64,000 nt of DNA. Origin: Paenibacillus tengchongensis. GTDB taxonomy: Bacteria; Bacillota; Bacilli; Paenibacillales; Paenibacillaceae. Shown in pieces: positions 1 to 8,130 of this stretch. A model generated the notes under the pieces. The model was not told where the DNA came from and did no database searches. It was given only the letters and a program-made list of their open reading frames with translations. Made by a program: the position numbers and the translations under genes. The DNA is taken from the NCBI RefSeq assembly GCF_008973665.1, contig NZ_WACP01000016.1, positions 86,999-150,998 of the forward strand, in the 5' to 3' direction. Every line of letters begins with the position of its first letter. Positions within the stretch are counted from its first letter, which is position 1.

Positions 1-1
1 G

Positions 2-439
2 GAACAGGCGGAGGCAGAGCGCGAGGCCGCGAAACTCACGGAGACTGAACGGCTGCAGGCGGAGAAAGACGCTGCGGAGAAGAAAGCGCAGGAGGCCGAA
101 GGCAAAGGGGCCGCAGCGCTCGCAGCCGCGAATCAGCGCTTGATCAACGCTGAGTTTAAGGTGCTTGCGCGCGAGAAGAACGTGCCGGCCGAACGCTTGG
201 CGGCTGCGCTGAAACTGGCGGACTTGACTGGCGCGAGCGTGGACGATGAAGGCAACGTGGCCGGCGTGAAGGAAGCGGTCGAGGCGTTGATCGCGGAGAA
301 TGCGTACCTGGTCGCGGAAGTGAAGCCGGGTTCTCGACAAGTTGGCGGAGACACGAACGGCGGCAGCCGCAGAGTGGACGTCTCAACGTTAGGTGCGCGA
401 GATAAGATGGCTCTCGGCTATTCAAGCACAGGTAAGTAA
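2..439 (+). CDS. Phage capsid scaffolding protein, C-terminal part
   Basis: The frame is open from the first bases of the window to the stop at 437-439, so the start lies to the left. The visible 145 residues begin with a long Ala/Glu/Lys-rich stretch with coiled-coil character, followed by a more compact tail segment. This composition, and the position directly before the major capsid gene, fit the DUF4355/GP20-type scaffold proteins that guide procapsid assembly in tailed phages. The internal ATG-like starts near 140 would remove most of the coiled coil and are not preferred. Family assignment is from context and composition only. Confidence 0.72.
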   Translation, partial: EQAEAEREAAKLTETERLQAEKDAAEKKAQEAEGKGAAALAAANQRLINAEFKVLAREKNVPAERLAAALKLADLTGASVDDEGNVAGVKEAVEALIAENAYLVAEVKPGSRQVGGDTNGGSRRVDVSTLGARDKMALGYSSTGK

Positions 440-496
440 CCTAGCAGGCTTCACGGTCTGATTTAATCATTCAATCAATTAGGGGGAAATAAAAAA

Positions 497-1423
497 ATGG
501 CATTAACTCTTTTGGAATCTGCAAAGCTTTCGCAAAACACGTTGCAGCAGGGCGTAATTGAAACGTTTGTCCAGAATGCGCCGATCCTGCAGTACCTGCC
601 GTTTATGGAGATTCAAGGTAACGCATATTCGTATAATCGCGAGGATTCTCTGCCTGGAATCGCATTCCGTGGTGTGAACGAGGCTTATACAGAGTCGACC
701 GGAGCTCTCAACCAACTGACGGAAAGTTTGGCAATCATGGGCGGAGACGCTGACGTTGACAAGTTCATTCAGCAGACACGGTCAAATTTGAATGACCAGC
801 GCGCAGTCCATACCGCATTGAAGACAAAGGCTGCTGCATACAAGTTCCAGGACACGTTTTTTAACGGAGACATCGCTGTTGACTCGAAGTCCTTCGATGG
901 CCTGAAAAAGCGTCTGACAGGTGCTCAGGTAATTACTGCTGCGACGAATGGTCTTAATATCGGTGATGCAGCGAACTACGACACGTTCTTGGAAGCGCTG
1001 GATGCGCTGCTGTATCAAACACGTGGTCGGGCCGACGCCTTGTATATGGATTCGAAGACTATGATCCGTCTGAACACGATAGCGCGCAAGCTCGGTTTCC
1101 ACGAAACTACCGTCGACGCTTTTGGCCGACAGGTTTCCGCGTATAATGGTGTTCCTATTTTTGACGCCGGCGATAAGGCAGACGGAAACAAGGTCATCGG
1201 ACATAGCGAGACAACCGGTACCGCCACGAATACAACTTCAATTTATGCCGTTAAGTTTGGCGCGGACGAATTTGCGTCGGGACTTACAAATGGCGGCGTA
1301 ATGGTAACTGACCTTGGAGAAGTCCAGGATAAACCGGTTTACCGTACTCGCATCGAGTTCTATACCGGGCTTGCCTTGTTTGACGGTAAGTCTGCTGCTC
1401 GTCTGTCCGGTATCATTGTCTAA
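497..1423 (+). CDS. Phage major capsid protein (HK97-fold type)
   Basis: A 308-residue protein that follows the scaffold gene after a 57-base gap and carries a clear ribosome binding site (AGGGGGAA before 497). Its N-terminus (MALTLLESAKL, then VIETFVQNAPILQYLPF) matches the pattern of major capsid proteins in Firmicute siphophages, where this helix precedes the E-loop region. Length is typical for an HK97-like coat protein without a fused maturation domain, consistent with the separate scaffold. It forms the head shell. Base composition here is somewhat less GC-rich than in the tail genes. Confidence 0.9.
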   Translation: MALTLLESAKLSQNTLQQGVIETFVQNAPILQYLPFMEIQGNAYSYNREDSLPGIAFRGVNEAYTESTGALNQLTESLAIMGGDADVDKFIQQTRSNLNDQRAVHTALKTKAAAYKFQDTFFNGDIAVDSKSFDGLKKRLTGAQVITAATNGLNIGDAANYDTFLEALDALLYQTRGRADALYMDSKTMIRLNTIARKLGFHETTVDAFGRQVSAYNGVPIFDAGDKADGNKVIGHSETTGTATNTTSIYAVKFGADEFASGLTNGGVMVTDLGEVQDKPVYRTRIEFYTGLALFDGKSAARLSGIIV

Positions 1424-1440
1424 ATCGAGGAGGTGCGCAG

Positions 1441-1665
1441 ATGGTCGTAGTAAAGACGCCAAACCCGCGCTATGAAGGAGTTACGGCGGGAGTCGTGTTT
1501 GTTAACGGTGCGGCGGAGGTAGAGGACGAGTATCTGCGCAGGCTGCTCGTCCGAGATTATGGGTATTCAGAGGAAGCCCTTGAAAAGGGGAGTCCTCAAG
1601 CGGAGGAACAGTCGGAACCTGCTCAGGTACAGCGCCGGCCACGTACAAAAACCTCCGCAAAATAA
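1441..1665 (+). CDS. Small phage head-region protein, function unknown
   Basis: A 74-residue protein with a strong GAGGAGGTG ribosome binding site, 17 bases after the capsid gene. The first half looks like a small beta-rich fold (VVVKTPNPRYEGVTAGVVF), and the second half is charged and proline/lysine-rich. Proteins in this slot in related phages are often annotated as head decoration or hypothetical structural proteins. I do not recognise a defined family. Position within the head operon is the only functional clue. Confidence 0.7.
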   Translation: MVVVKTPNPRYEGVTAGVVFVNGAAEVEDEYLRRLLVRDYGYSEEALEKGSPQAEEQSEPAQVQRRPRTKTSAK

Positions 1666-1680
1666 ACGGAGGTGTAACGC

Positions 1681-2076
1681 ATGGCAGACGTAACGGGAGC
1701 GGACCTGTATATCTCCGCGAATTGTATCGATATTGACGATTGGGCCGGCGCAGACGAGGCGAAAAAACTACGGATAGTTAACGTCGCATCTCGCGATCTC
1801 GCTCGGTTTTATCCGCAATATACGATACCGGACGCGGCCGTGTACGAGTTCGCGAACGTATTGGCAACGGTATTCGGCGACACGGCGGGCATAGCGCAGA
1901 AAGGCGTTGTGTCTACGTCGGTCGGCGGCAAGGTGTCCGTTAATTTTAAGGACAGCGCGGTCAACGGGCCGGGCGGAAGCACGCGGAAGTATATACCGCA
2001 GGCTGCGCTCGACCTTATCGGCGCGGAGAACGGCGTTAAGCTGGCGCTCCGGCGAACGGGGAGGCTGGTACTGTAA
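1681..2076 (+). CDS. Head-tail connector adaptor protein
   Basis: A 131-residue protein with ribosome binding site CGGAGGTG and start at 1681. Small size, largely helical beginning (acidic DIDDWAGADEAKKLRIVNVA), and placement between the capsid gene and the stopper gene match the SPP1 gp15/HK97 gp6 adaptor class, which docks on the portal ring. Its stop codon overlaps the next start by one base, so the two are translationally coupled. Assignment rests on synteny and size, not on a catalytic motif. Confidence 0.65.
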   Translation: MADVTGADLYISANCIDIDDWAGADEAKKLRIVNVASRDLARFYPQYTIPDAAVYEFANVLATVFGDTAGIAQKGVVSTSVGGKVSVNFKDSAVNGPGGSTRKYIPQAALDLIGAENGVKLALRRTGRLVL

Positions 2077-2396
2077 TGGCGATTGTACCTATGCGTCAGA
2101 CCGTCGTCGTATCACCGCTAAGCGGCCACGACCCGGATTACGGCGATCCCATTTACGGAGAAGATTACGCGCTGAAATGCCGATTTGACGAGGGCGTGCG
2201 GATCGTACGCAATCAGCACGGAGAGGAAGTCGTCAGCACCGGCGCGTTTCTCTTCGATAAGCTCGCGGCAATCGGAATCAGCGACAAGCTCACGTTTACC
2301 AACGAATTAGGCGCGGTAACGACCTATGATCCATTAACGATTAGCGTGATACGGGATTTCAGCGGTCGACCGATTCTAACGGAGGTGAGCGTGTAA
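2076..2396 (+). CDS. Head-tail stopper (head closure) protein
   Basis: A 106-residue protein whose start overlaps the adaptor stop and whose stop overlaps the next start (TAATG arrangement at both ends). The beta-rich sequence with FLFDKLAAIGISDKLTF followed by a C-terminal strand (YDPLTISVIRDFSGRP) resembles the gp16/stopper group of head-completion proteins. It would seal the portal channel after DNA packaging. The assignment is by order in the connector cluster and fold-like pattern. Confidence 0.65.
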   Translation: MAIVPMRQTVVVSPLSGHDPDYGDPIYGEDYALKCRFDEGVRIVRNQHGEEVVSTGAFLFDKLAAIGISDKLTFTNELGAVTTYDPLTISVIRDFSGRPILTEVSV

Positions 2397-2773
2397 TGGC
2401 GCTATTTACAATCGCGGAGCTTAACGCGCTGCTGCGCACGCTCGTTACCGGCATTACCATCGTCGGCAACGATTTCGCAGCGGCCAATCCGGACGACTGT
2501 GCTTATACGCGAATCAACGGAGGCCGGCCGCCGAACGAGTGGTCATCCGTGAGCCGGCCGTCGGTGCAGATCGTTATCCGCGCGAAAAAGTCACCGGATG
2601 CCGAAGCGAAGGCGTACGCGTTCTTCAATGCGCTGCACAACCGGCAGGAGTTTGCGGTCGGCACAACGCGTGTCATTCGTAGTGAAGCCGAACAGAGCGC
2701 GCCGTTTTATCTCGGGACGGACGAGAGCGCGAGGACGCTATATTCCGTCAATTTCACGTTTACAACCGCATAG
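2396..2773 (+). CDS. Tail terminator protein (minor capsid family)
   Basis: A 125-residue protein overlapping the stopper gene by one base. It has an N-terminal helix (FTIAELNALLRTLV), a central strand followed by AEAKAYAFFNALHNRQEF, and a C-terminal strand ending at FTFTTA. This is the pattern of the tail-terminator/minor capsid proteins found just before the tail tube gene (SPP1 gp17-like position). It would cap the tail tube and join it to the head. A hairpin with a T tract follows immediately after the stop. Confidence 0.65.
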   Translation: MALFTIAELNALLRTLVTGITIVGNDFAAANPDDCAYTRINGGRPPNEWSSVSRPSVQIVIRAKKSPDAEAKAYAFFNALHNRQEFAVGTTRVIRSEAEQSAPFYLGTDESARTLYSVNFTFTTA

Positions 2774-2779
2774 TAACGC

Positions 2780-2808
2780 AAGGCTGTCCGATACCGGGCG
2801 GCCTTTTT
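2780..2808 (+). terminator. Hairpin with T tract upstream of the tail tube gene
   Basis: An 11-bp stem (arms 2780-2790 and 2795-2805, with G-U wobbles, 4-base loop) runs into a T tract at 2804-2808. The tail tube ribosome binding site (AAAGGAGG) follows at once. It looks like an intrinsic terminator or attenuator that separates head genes from the tail tube gene. Confidence 0.6.
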
Positions 2809-2829
2809 AATTTAAAGGAGGCGCGATGA

Positions 2830-3360
2830 ATGGGGCAAAATTTTAGCAAGATCGAAGTCGGCCCGGCAATCGTTGAATACGGAACCGGCGCAGACCTCGT
2901 TAAATTCGAGACAACGATCGGCGGCGTCGTACTCACTACGGAAACGACATACCGGGATCAACTCACGGACCAGACCGGCCAGACCATCGTAGGCAAGCGT
3001 ATCACCGGCCGCAATGTCAGCGTAACGGTTCCGTTTGGCGAGTACGAATTGACCGTAATTCCGAAGATCATGGCCGGCGCAGAAGTCGTTACCGGCGCAG
3101 GCGGCACGAAGGTCAACGTTAAGACAGGCGTCGGTCTGAATTTGATCGATACCGCGAAACAGGCCGTAATCAAGCCGCTGGCCCACCTGACGGACGCTGA
3201 TTATTGGATTACGCTGCCTCTGGCGTATAGCGAGACGGACCTGTCGTACTCGTACAACAACGAGAACGAGCGGATTACCAACGTCACTCTCCGGTCCACT
3301 CCAGATGAGGACAGCGTAATCCTGATCCTCGGCGACGAAACGGTCACGGCAACTCCGTAA
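2830..3360 (+). CDS. Major tail tube protein
   Basis: A 176-residue beta-rich protein that lies between the tail terminator and the tail chaperones, the usual place for the tube subunit of a long non-contractile tail. The sequence includes alternating beta segments such as NVSVTVPFGEYELTVIPKI and a C-terminal RSTPDEDSVILILG. I choose the ATG at 2830 because the nearby ATG at 2826 meets a stop after six codons. The gene is bracketed by two hairpin/T-tract elements (2780-2808 and 3369-3391), which may set its expression apart from its neighbours. Confidence 0.75.
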   Translation: MGQNFSKIEVGPAIVEYGTGADLVKFETTIGGVVLTTETTYRDQLTDQTGQTIVGKRITGRNVSVTVPFGEYELTVIPKIMAGAEVVTGAGGTKVNVKTGVGLNLIDTAKQAVIKPLAHLTDADYWITLPLAYSETDLSYSYNNENERITNVTLRSTPDEDSVILILGDETVTATP

Positions 3361-3368
3361 TATCAGCG

Positions 3369-3391
3369 GGCGGGCTTCGGCTCGCCTTTTT
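3369..3391 (+). terminator. UUCG-loop terminator after the tail tube gene
   Basis: A 7-bp GC stem (3369-3375 with 3380-3386, one G-U pair) closed by a TTCG tetraloop and followed by TTTTT. The next ribosome binding site (AAAGGGAG) starts about ten bases later, so the element may be a partial terminator between tail tube and chaperone genes. Confidence 0.7.
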
Positions 3392-3416
3392 ACTTTACGC
3401 AAAGGGAGCGAATTGA

Positions 3417-3839
3417 ATGGCGTTTTTAAAACGTACTAACCCCGCAGCTACCGACCCGAATACAGTCATTTTTGGCGCAGATGGACCGGACCCTAAGACG
3501 GTCAAGGTGCGTAAGATCGTAATCACGCAATGGCGCGATCTTTTCGCGGCCGTCCAGACGCTGCCGCAGCTCATCGTTAACGCATTTTATACGGAGCCGG
3601 GCAGCCGGATTGCCTACGTATTGGCCGCGCTCGATCACGCGCTCGATGAGATCGTAGAGATCGTCGCGGTACTGACCGGCATTGAGGCGGAATGGATCGC
3701 GGACAATACCTCGCCTGACGAGCTGCTTGCGTATTTCGTCAAGGTTGCGCAGGTCAACGATTTCGGCGGACTCTTAAAAAACGCGCAAAGCGTTCTGAGC
3801 CTGGCGCAACAGACGGCGCCGGCCCAGGACGCAGCCTAA
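3417..3839 (+). CDS. Tail assembly chaperone, G-type
   Basis: A 140-residue mostly helical protein before the tape measure gene. It fits the tail assembly chaperone G of lambda-like phages, which coats the tape measure protein during tail building. The middle has a long helical segment (DLFAAVQTLPQLIVNAFY) and the C-terminus ends in a run of alanine and glutamine. A canonical -1 slippery heptamer lies at 3776-3782, eighteen codons before the stop, and leads into the next frame. The unshifted product would be G, the shifted one G-T. Confidence 0.75.
   Translation: MAFLKRTNPAATDPNTVIFGADGPDPKTVKVRKIVITQWRDLFAAVQTLPQLIVNAFYTEPGSRIAYVLAALDHALDEIVEIVAVLTGIEAEWIADNTSPDELLAYFVKVAQVNDFGGLLKNAQSVLSLAQQTAPAQDAA
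3776..3782 (+). promoter_or_regulatory. Programmed -1 ribosomal frameshift site A AAA AAC
   Basis: In the G frame the codons read TTA AAA AAC, so the heptamer A AAA AAC sits in the X XXY YYZ register. After a -1 slip the frame from 3782 is open through 3842 and on to the stop at 4139-4141 with no stop codon in between. This is the arrangement known from lambda G/GT and many siphophages. Confidence 0.85.
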
Positions 3840-4141
3840 CGTTGGATGAGTTTATGATCGACGCGGCCGTGCGGTTGGGCAAGACGCAGGCCGAGTTTGA
3901 ACGCGGCTATTACGTGATGGACCTGCTCGACGTGCTCGATGCGGATAAGCGCGTTAAGGCCGGCGAATTGCTGAGCGATCTCAATACGGCGACGATGGCG
4001 CAGACGACGAACGTAGATGCCTACCGCAAGTACGCAGAGAGTCTGCAGCAGACGGCCGGATTCAGCGCGCCGGATAAGCCGCAGTTTGACCGCAAGGGCT
4101 TCGAACAATTACGCGATATGATGCGCGCGGGGATGAGGTGA
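3782..4141 (+). CDS. Tail assembly chaperone, T part of the G-T frameshift product
   Basis: This frame is best read as the extension of the upstream chaperone after the -1 shift at 3776-3782, giving a fusion of about 241 residues. On its own it could start only at a TTG at 3842 with no ribosome binding site in front. The helical sequence (FERGYYVMDLLDVLDADKRV, ending in FEQLRDMMRAGMR) matches the small T domains that recruit the tape measure protein to the tube. Stop at 4139-4141. Confidence 0.75.
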   Translation, partial: RAKRSEPGATDGAGPGRSLTLDEFMIDAAVRLGKTQAEFERGYYVMDLLDVLDADKRVKAGELLSDLNTATMAQTTNVDAYRKYAESLQQTAGFSAPDKPQFDRKGFEQLRDMMRAGMR

Positions 4142-4147
4142 GGACGG

Positions 4148-4546
4148 ATGAAATTCGATATGAACGATAATCTCGCGGGATTCTTAGCGCAGAAGGCCGA
4201 GCGGATGGTGGCCGGTGCGCTTGAGGGCGTACACGACGCGACCGATCATCTCCTCGCTACCTCGCGCGATATCGCTCCGCTGGACAAAGGAACGCTGCGG
4301 ATGACCTCGGGCAGGGAAGTAACGAGCGGCAGCGGTAGAGTCTACGGCGAGGTCTTTTACTCTGCAACGGAAACCTCGCGCTCTGGCATCCGGTTCAACT
4401 ACGCCTTGCGCGTTCACGAAATGGGCGAGTACAAGAACCCGACGACGCCCGGCACGCGACCGAAGTTTTTATCAAGTCCGCTGCAGACGAACGAGCGCCT
4501 TTACCAGCGCTTTATAGCGGACGCCATTAGGAGGGCGATGCGATGA
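4148..4546 (+). CDS. HK97 gp10-like neck/tail-completion protein
   Basis: A 132-residue protein with the pattern of the HK97 gp10 family: helical start (LAQKAERMVAGALEGVHDA), then DIAPLDKGTLRMTSGREV, a central LRVHEMGEY and a C-terminal helix. These proteins normally act in neck assembly. The position is unusual: in most siphophages the gp10-like gene lies between stopper and tail terminator, whereas here it sits between the chaperones and the tape measure gene. Its stop overlaps the tape measure start by four bases, so the genes are coupled. Confidence 0.7.
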   Translation: MKFDMNDNLAGFLAQKAERMVAGALEGVHDATDHLLATSRDIAPLDKGTLRMTSGREVTSGSGRVYGEVFYSATETSRSGIRFNYALRVHEMGEYKNPTTPGTRPKFLSSPLQTNERLYQRFIADAIRRAMR

Positions 4547-7500
4547 CAACGAATGTCGGCGAAATCCGCGCCCGCATTACGGTAGAGACAGCGGACTTTA
4601 AGAAGCAGATGGAAGACGCCCGCCGGAAGATCAGCGAACTCGAATCGCAAAGCAAGCGCAGCGCTGACGGATTCCGCGGTATGGGCGGCGCATTGGCCGG
4701 TATAGGTGCTGGCGCTGGCCTGACGAAGCTTGTCCGCGAAATGATGTCGGCGGTGGACGCGAGCACAAAGCTCTATAACTCGTTTATGGGCCTGAACGCG
4801 GTGGCTAAGGGCTTCGGCGTGCAAACGAAGGACGCGCAGCAAGCAGCGCAGGACCTCGCGCAGCGCGGGTTCTTGACGCTGACACAGGCGGTGACTGCGT
4901 ATAAAACGGCGTTATCGACCGGGCTGGGCCTGGGCGAATCGACGAAATTGATTAACTCGCTCGCGGACAGCGCTGCGTATAATCGTCAGTCTTTTTATAC
5001 GATGGGCGAGGCGGTTCAGGCGTCACTCGATGGGATCAAGAACGGCAACTCGGTTCTTTCGGATGCCGTCGGTATCACGAAGAACCTATCTGTTATGCAG
5101 AGTGAGTACGCGAAATCAATCGGTACGACCGCCGGAAAACTGACGGAAGCGCAGAAGATACAGGCTGCTTATAACGGATTTATCAGGGAAGGCGCAATCT
5201 TCGCAGGTAATGCGGACCGGGCGATGCAAGGATACGCAGGTTCTCAAGCGCGTTTTGAACAGGCGACCAATGCCGCAAGTGTCGCGCTCGGCGAAGCGTT
5301 CACGCCAGCGGTACAAAGCGTTCTCGATACGTTGACTCCGCTGATTATCGGTCTTGCCGATTTCGTCAGCGAAAATAAAGCGCTTGTGGCCGGACTCGCA
5401 ACGGGAACAGCCGGCGTATTAGCGTTCATCACCGTACTGGCCGGGGCCGCGACGCTGCTTAAGACGCTGCCTGCGATACTTGGCGCGGTGAAGACGGCTG
5501 CCGCGTTTCTTGGCATCGCGACCGGTCCGTTCGGCATTGCGATAACCGTCGTTGGTGCGCTGGCCGCTGCGTTTGGGGCGCTTAAATCCGCCAAAGCTGC
5601 GGACAAGAAAGCGACGGAGGACTCGATAGCCGCGCAGAAAGAGCTCAACGCGCTGCTCGAAAAATCGCCTATCAACCGCACGGCCTCTGACATCGAAACG
5701 CTCAAGGCGAAGACGGAAGAGTTGAATCCGGTATTACAGGATCGGGCCCGGCTGCAGGAACGCTTAAACGAAATTGAGGCGCTCCAGTCGCGCGGAGAGG
5801 GTACACCGGCGTTACTGTCCGAAGCTATCGAAATCAGCGAAGCCCTTGCGGACGTTGACGCGAAGCTTAAAGGACTCGGTTACTCCGGCGTTGAGCAGGC
5901 GACCGCCAAGCTCGGCGAAATGAACGCCGTTATCAAGCAGGGCGTCATCGGACTTTCCGATCAGGACAAAGCGGAAGCCCAGGCGCTCGCAACAAAGAAG
6001 CAGACGCTTAAGGAAATGAGCGCGTATGCTGCGGAATTTAAGACGCTCAACTCCGCGCAAGAACTGGACGCCAGCCAGCAGCGCCGGCTCGTCGATATCA
6101 CCGAAAAGCTCATCGCACAGTACCCGGAGCTTAACGCGCAGCAGGGCGAAGACGGTCGCATACGCGCGAGCAATATCGATACAATCCTCTCGCAGATTGA
6201 TACGGATAAACGGTTTACGGACGCGGCGGCAGCGCAGGTAACCGCGCGCATCAACAATCTGAAATCGGAAGCCGAAGCGCAAGCCAAGTCGGTCCAGGCG
6301 CAGATCGACAACTACACTAAGCTGCTCGCCGCCATGGGTAAGGTATCCGGAGCGCGTGCGGATACGTTTGCGGAGTCCGTTGCGCAAGGTGCAGCGCGTA
6401 AAAGCGGCGAAACGCCGTCGGTCAGCAGCATCGTTTTCGGCGGCTATGTCACGTCACAAATCGAGAAAGAACGCGATGAGGCGCTGCGCCAACAGCAGAA
6501 ATACTCCGATACTGCGCGCGAGCTGGAGAAGATTGCGGCCGAGGTTGCGAACGGTATCGTCGAGTTTGACTCGGATATGATTACGCCGGACCCGGATAAA
6601 CCGAAGAAGGAAACCGGAAAGACTCCGGCCGAACTCGCTGCCGAAGCGCGTAAAGCCGCGTACGAGGCCGACCTCAAAACGGTACAGTACGTGTCGGAAT
6701 ACTACAACCTGACGGCCGACGCGCAGATTAAGAAATACGACGAGCTGAAAAAGAAGCACGCGCAATTTCTCAAAGAATCCGTTGACGACGCGCGATCCCT
6801 CACGCTGCAGCTTAAGAGCCTCGCAGCCGAATCGGATCAGGACCGTTACGACGCTTCCTCCGAATTTATCGACGCCGAAATCCGCCGCATGGAGAACGCT
6901 GGCAAGACGGAGCGCGAGGTCGCGAACCAGCGGACGTATTTGTGGACGAAGCTGCGCGATAAGTACGGTAAGGATACGGAGTTTTACAAGGCAGCGGACG
7001 AAGCCATTTATCAAGCGCGCAAGGACCTGAACGCGGCCACGGCAGCCGAGGAAAAGGCGCTATATGAAGCCCGGAAGGACCTCGCGGAGAAAGCGGCCGA
7101 CCTCGCGGAAGACCTGGTTAAAGCGGAGAAAGACGCCATATCCGACGCGAAGAAGGCCGACCTTGATGCGATTGACAAGCGGAAGAAGGATTACCTCGCC
7201 GCGCAAAAGGAAAAGATCGACGCCATTGACGAGCTGATGGCGAAGGAGCAGCAGCAATATTCCGACGCCGACTATGCGACCGAACTCGCCGAGAAGAACG
7301 CGCGAATTGACGAGCTGGCTTCCGCTGTCGGGCCGGAGGGCATTGCCGAGCGTGAACAGGCGATCGAGGAACGCGACCGAATGGTCCTCGAATACAGCCG
7401 CGAACTGCGGACCCGCGAGCTCGAAGCGCAGAAGACCGCGCTGGAAAAAGAGCGTGACACGCAGGAATCCGCATTCGACGCCGAGCGCGACCGGACCGAA

Positions 7501-8130
7501 CGCCAATACGATGCGCTGCTTGATACGTTCGAGACGTACAGCACGGACGTTAAGGCGCTCGAAGCCGGCGTCCAAGCGTTCCGCGTATCCGAAGCGGCCA
7601 GCGCAAACGCGACGATCCTCTCCGACCTGGATACGTTCCTGACACAATACAAGGCGAAGATGTCCGAGCTTTCCAGCGCGCAGAAGGCCGCCGATCTTGC
7701 GGAGTACAACGCTAATAAAAATCAATGGGCCGCTGCGAAGTCGGCCGGCGATACGTCGGAAATGGCGCGCCTGGCCGCACGTAACCAGGAGCTGCGCGAT
7801 ATCTACGGGATTACGTCCGACAGTGGGCAGAAGCTGCAATCGTTCGCGGACGGCGGAATCATCGCGGGCCTGCGGGGCGCTGCCGTTACGGTACAGGCGC
7901 ACGCGGGCGAGATCGTGCTGAACCCGCAGCAGCAGGCGGAACTCTGGCGGATGATTGCCGCGCCAAAAGCGGTATCGAACGAGCCGGCCGCGCCTGTCTA
8001 CGTCACGAACGAGATCGATATGAGCGTTAATGACGTGACGCTCGGCGACAAACTCGACGTGGCTGCGCTGTATGACGAACGGCAGCGCGCATTCAGCCGG
8101 ATTCAGGCAACGGGGGTGAAGACGTTCTGA
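4543..8130 (+). CDS. Tail tape measure protein
   Basis: A 1195-residue protein, the longest in the window, placed after the chaperones as expected for the tape measure, whose length sets tail length. It begins with a coiled-coil part, has a hydrophobic Ala/Gly-rich block at about residues 280-350 of the kind found in tape measure proteins, and then long charged coiled-coil stretches rich in Ala, Glu, Lys and Asp up to about residue 1050. The C-terminus has a compact domain with FADGGIIAGLRGA and HAGEIVLNPQQQAELW, a motif common to the ends of these proteins. The stop overlaps the next start. Confidence 0.92.
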   Translation: MTTNVGEIRARITVETADFKKQMEDARRKISELESQSKRSADGFRGMGGALAGIGAGAGLTKLVREMMSAVDASTKLYNSFMGLNAVAKGFGVQTKDAQQAAQDLAQRGFLTLTQAVTAYKTALSTGLGLGESTKLINSLADSAAYNRQSFYTMGEAVQASLDGIKNGNSVLSDAVGITKNLSVMQSEYAKSIGTTAGKLTEAQKIQAAYNGFIREGAIFAGNADRAMQGYAGSQARFEQATNAASVALGEAFTPAVQSVLDTLTPLIIGLADFVSENKALVAGLATGTAGVLAFITVLAGAATLLKTLPAILGAVKTAAAFLGIATGPFGIAITVVGALAAAFGALKSAKAADKKATEDSIAAQKELNALLEKSPINRTASDIETLKAKTEELNPVLQDRARLQERLNEIEALQSRGEGTPALLSEAIEISEALADVDAKLKGLGYSGVEQATAKLGEMNAVIKQGVIGLSDQDKAEAQALATKKQTLKEMSAYAAEFKTLNSAQELDASQQRRLVDITEKLIAQYPELNAQQGEDGRIRASNIDTILSQIDTDKRFTDAAAAQVTARINNLKSEAEAQAKSVQAQIDNYTKLLAAMGKVSGARADTFAESVAQGAARKSGETPSVSSIVFGGYVTSQIEKERDEALRQQQKYSDTARELEKIAAEVANGIVEFDSDMITPDPDKPKKETGKTPAELAAEARKAAYEADLKTVQYVSEYYNLTADAQIKKYDELKKKHAQFLKESVDDARSLTLQLKSLAAESDQDRYDASSEFIDAEIRRMENAGKTEREVANQRTYLWTKLRDKYGKDTEFYKAADEAIYQARKDLNAATAAEEKALYEARKDLAEKAADLAEDLVKAEKDAISDAKKADLDAIDKRKKDYLAAQKEKIDAIDELMAKEQQQYSDADYATELAEKNARIDELASAVGPEGIAEREQAIEERDRMVLEYSRELRTRELEAQKTALEKERDTQESAFDAERDRTERQYDALLDTFETYSTDVKALEAGVQAFRVSEAASANATILSDLDTFLTQYKAKMSELSSAQKAADLAEYNANKNQWAAAKSAGDTSEMARLAARNQELRDIYGITSDSGQKLQSFADGGIIAGLRGAAVTVQAHAGEIVLNPQQQAELWRMIAAPKAVSNEPAAPVYVTNEIDMSVNDVTLGDKLDVAALYDERQRAFSRIQATGVKTF

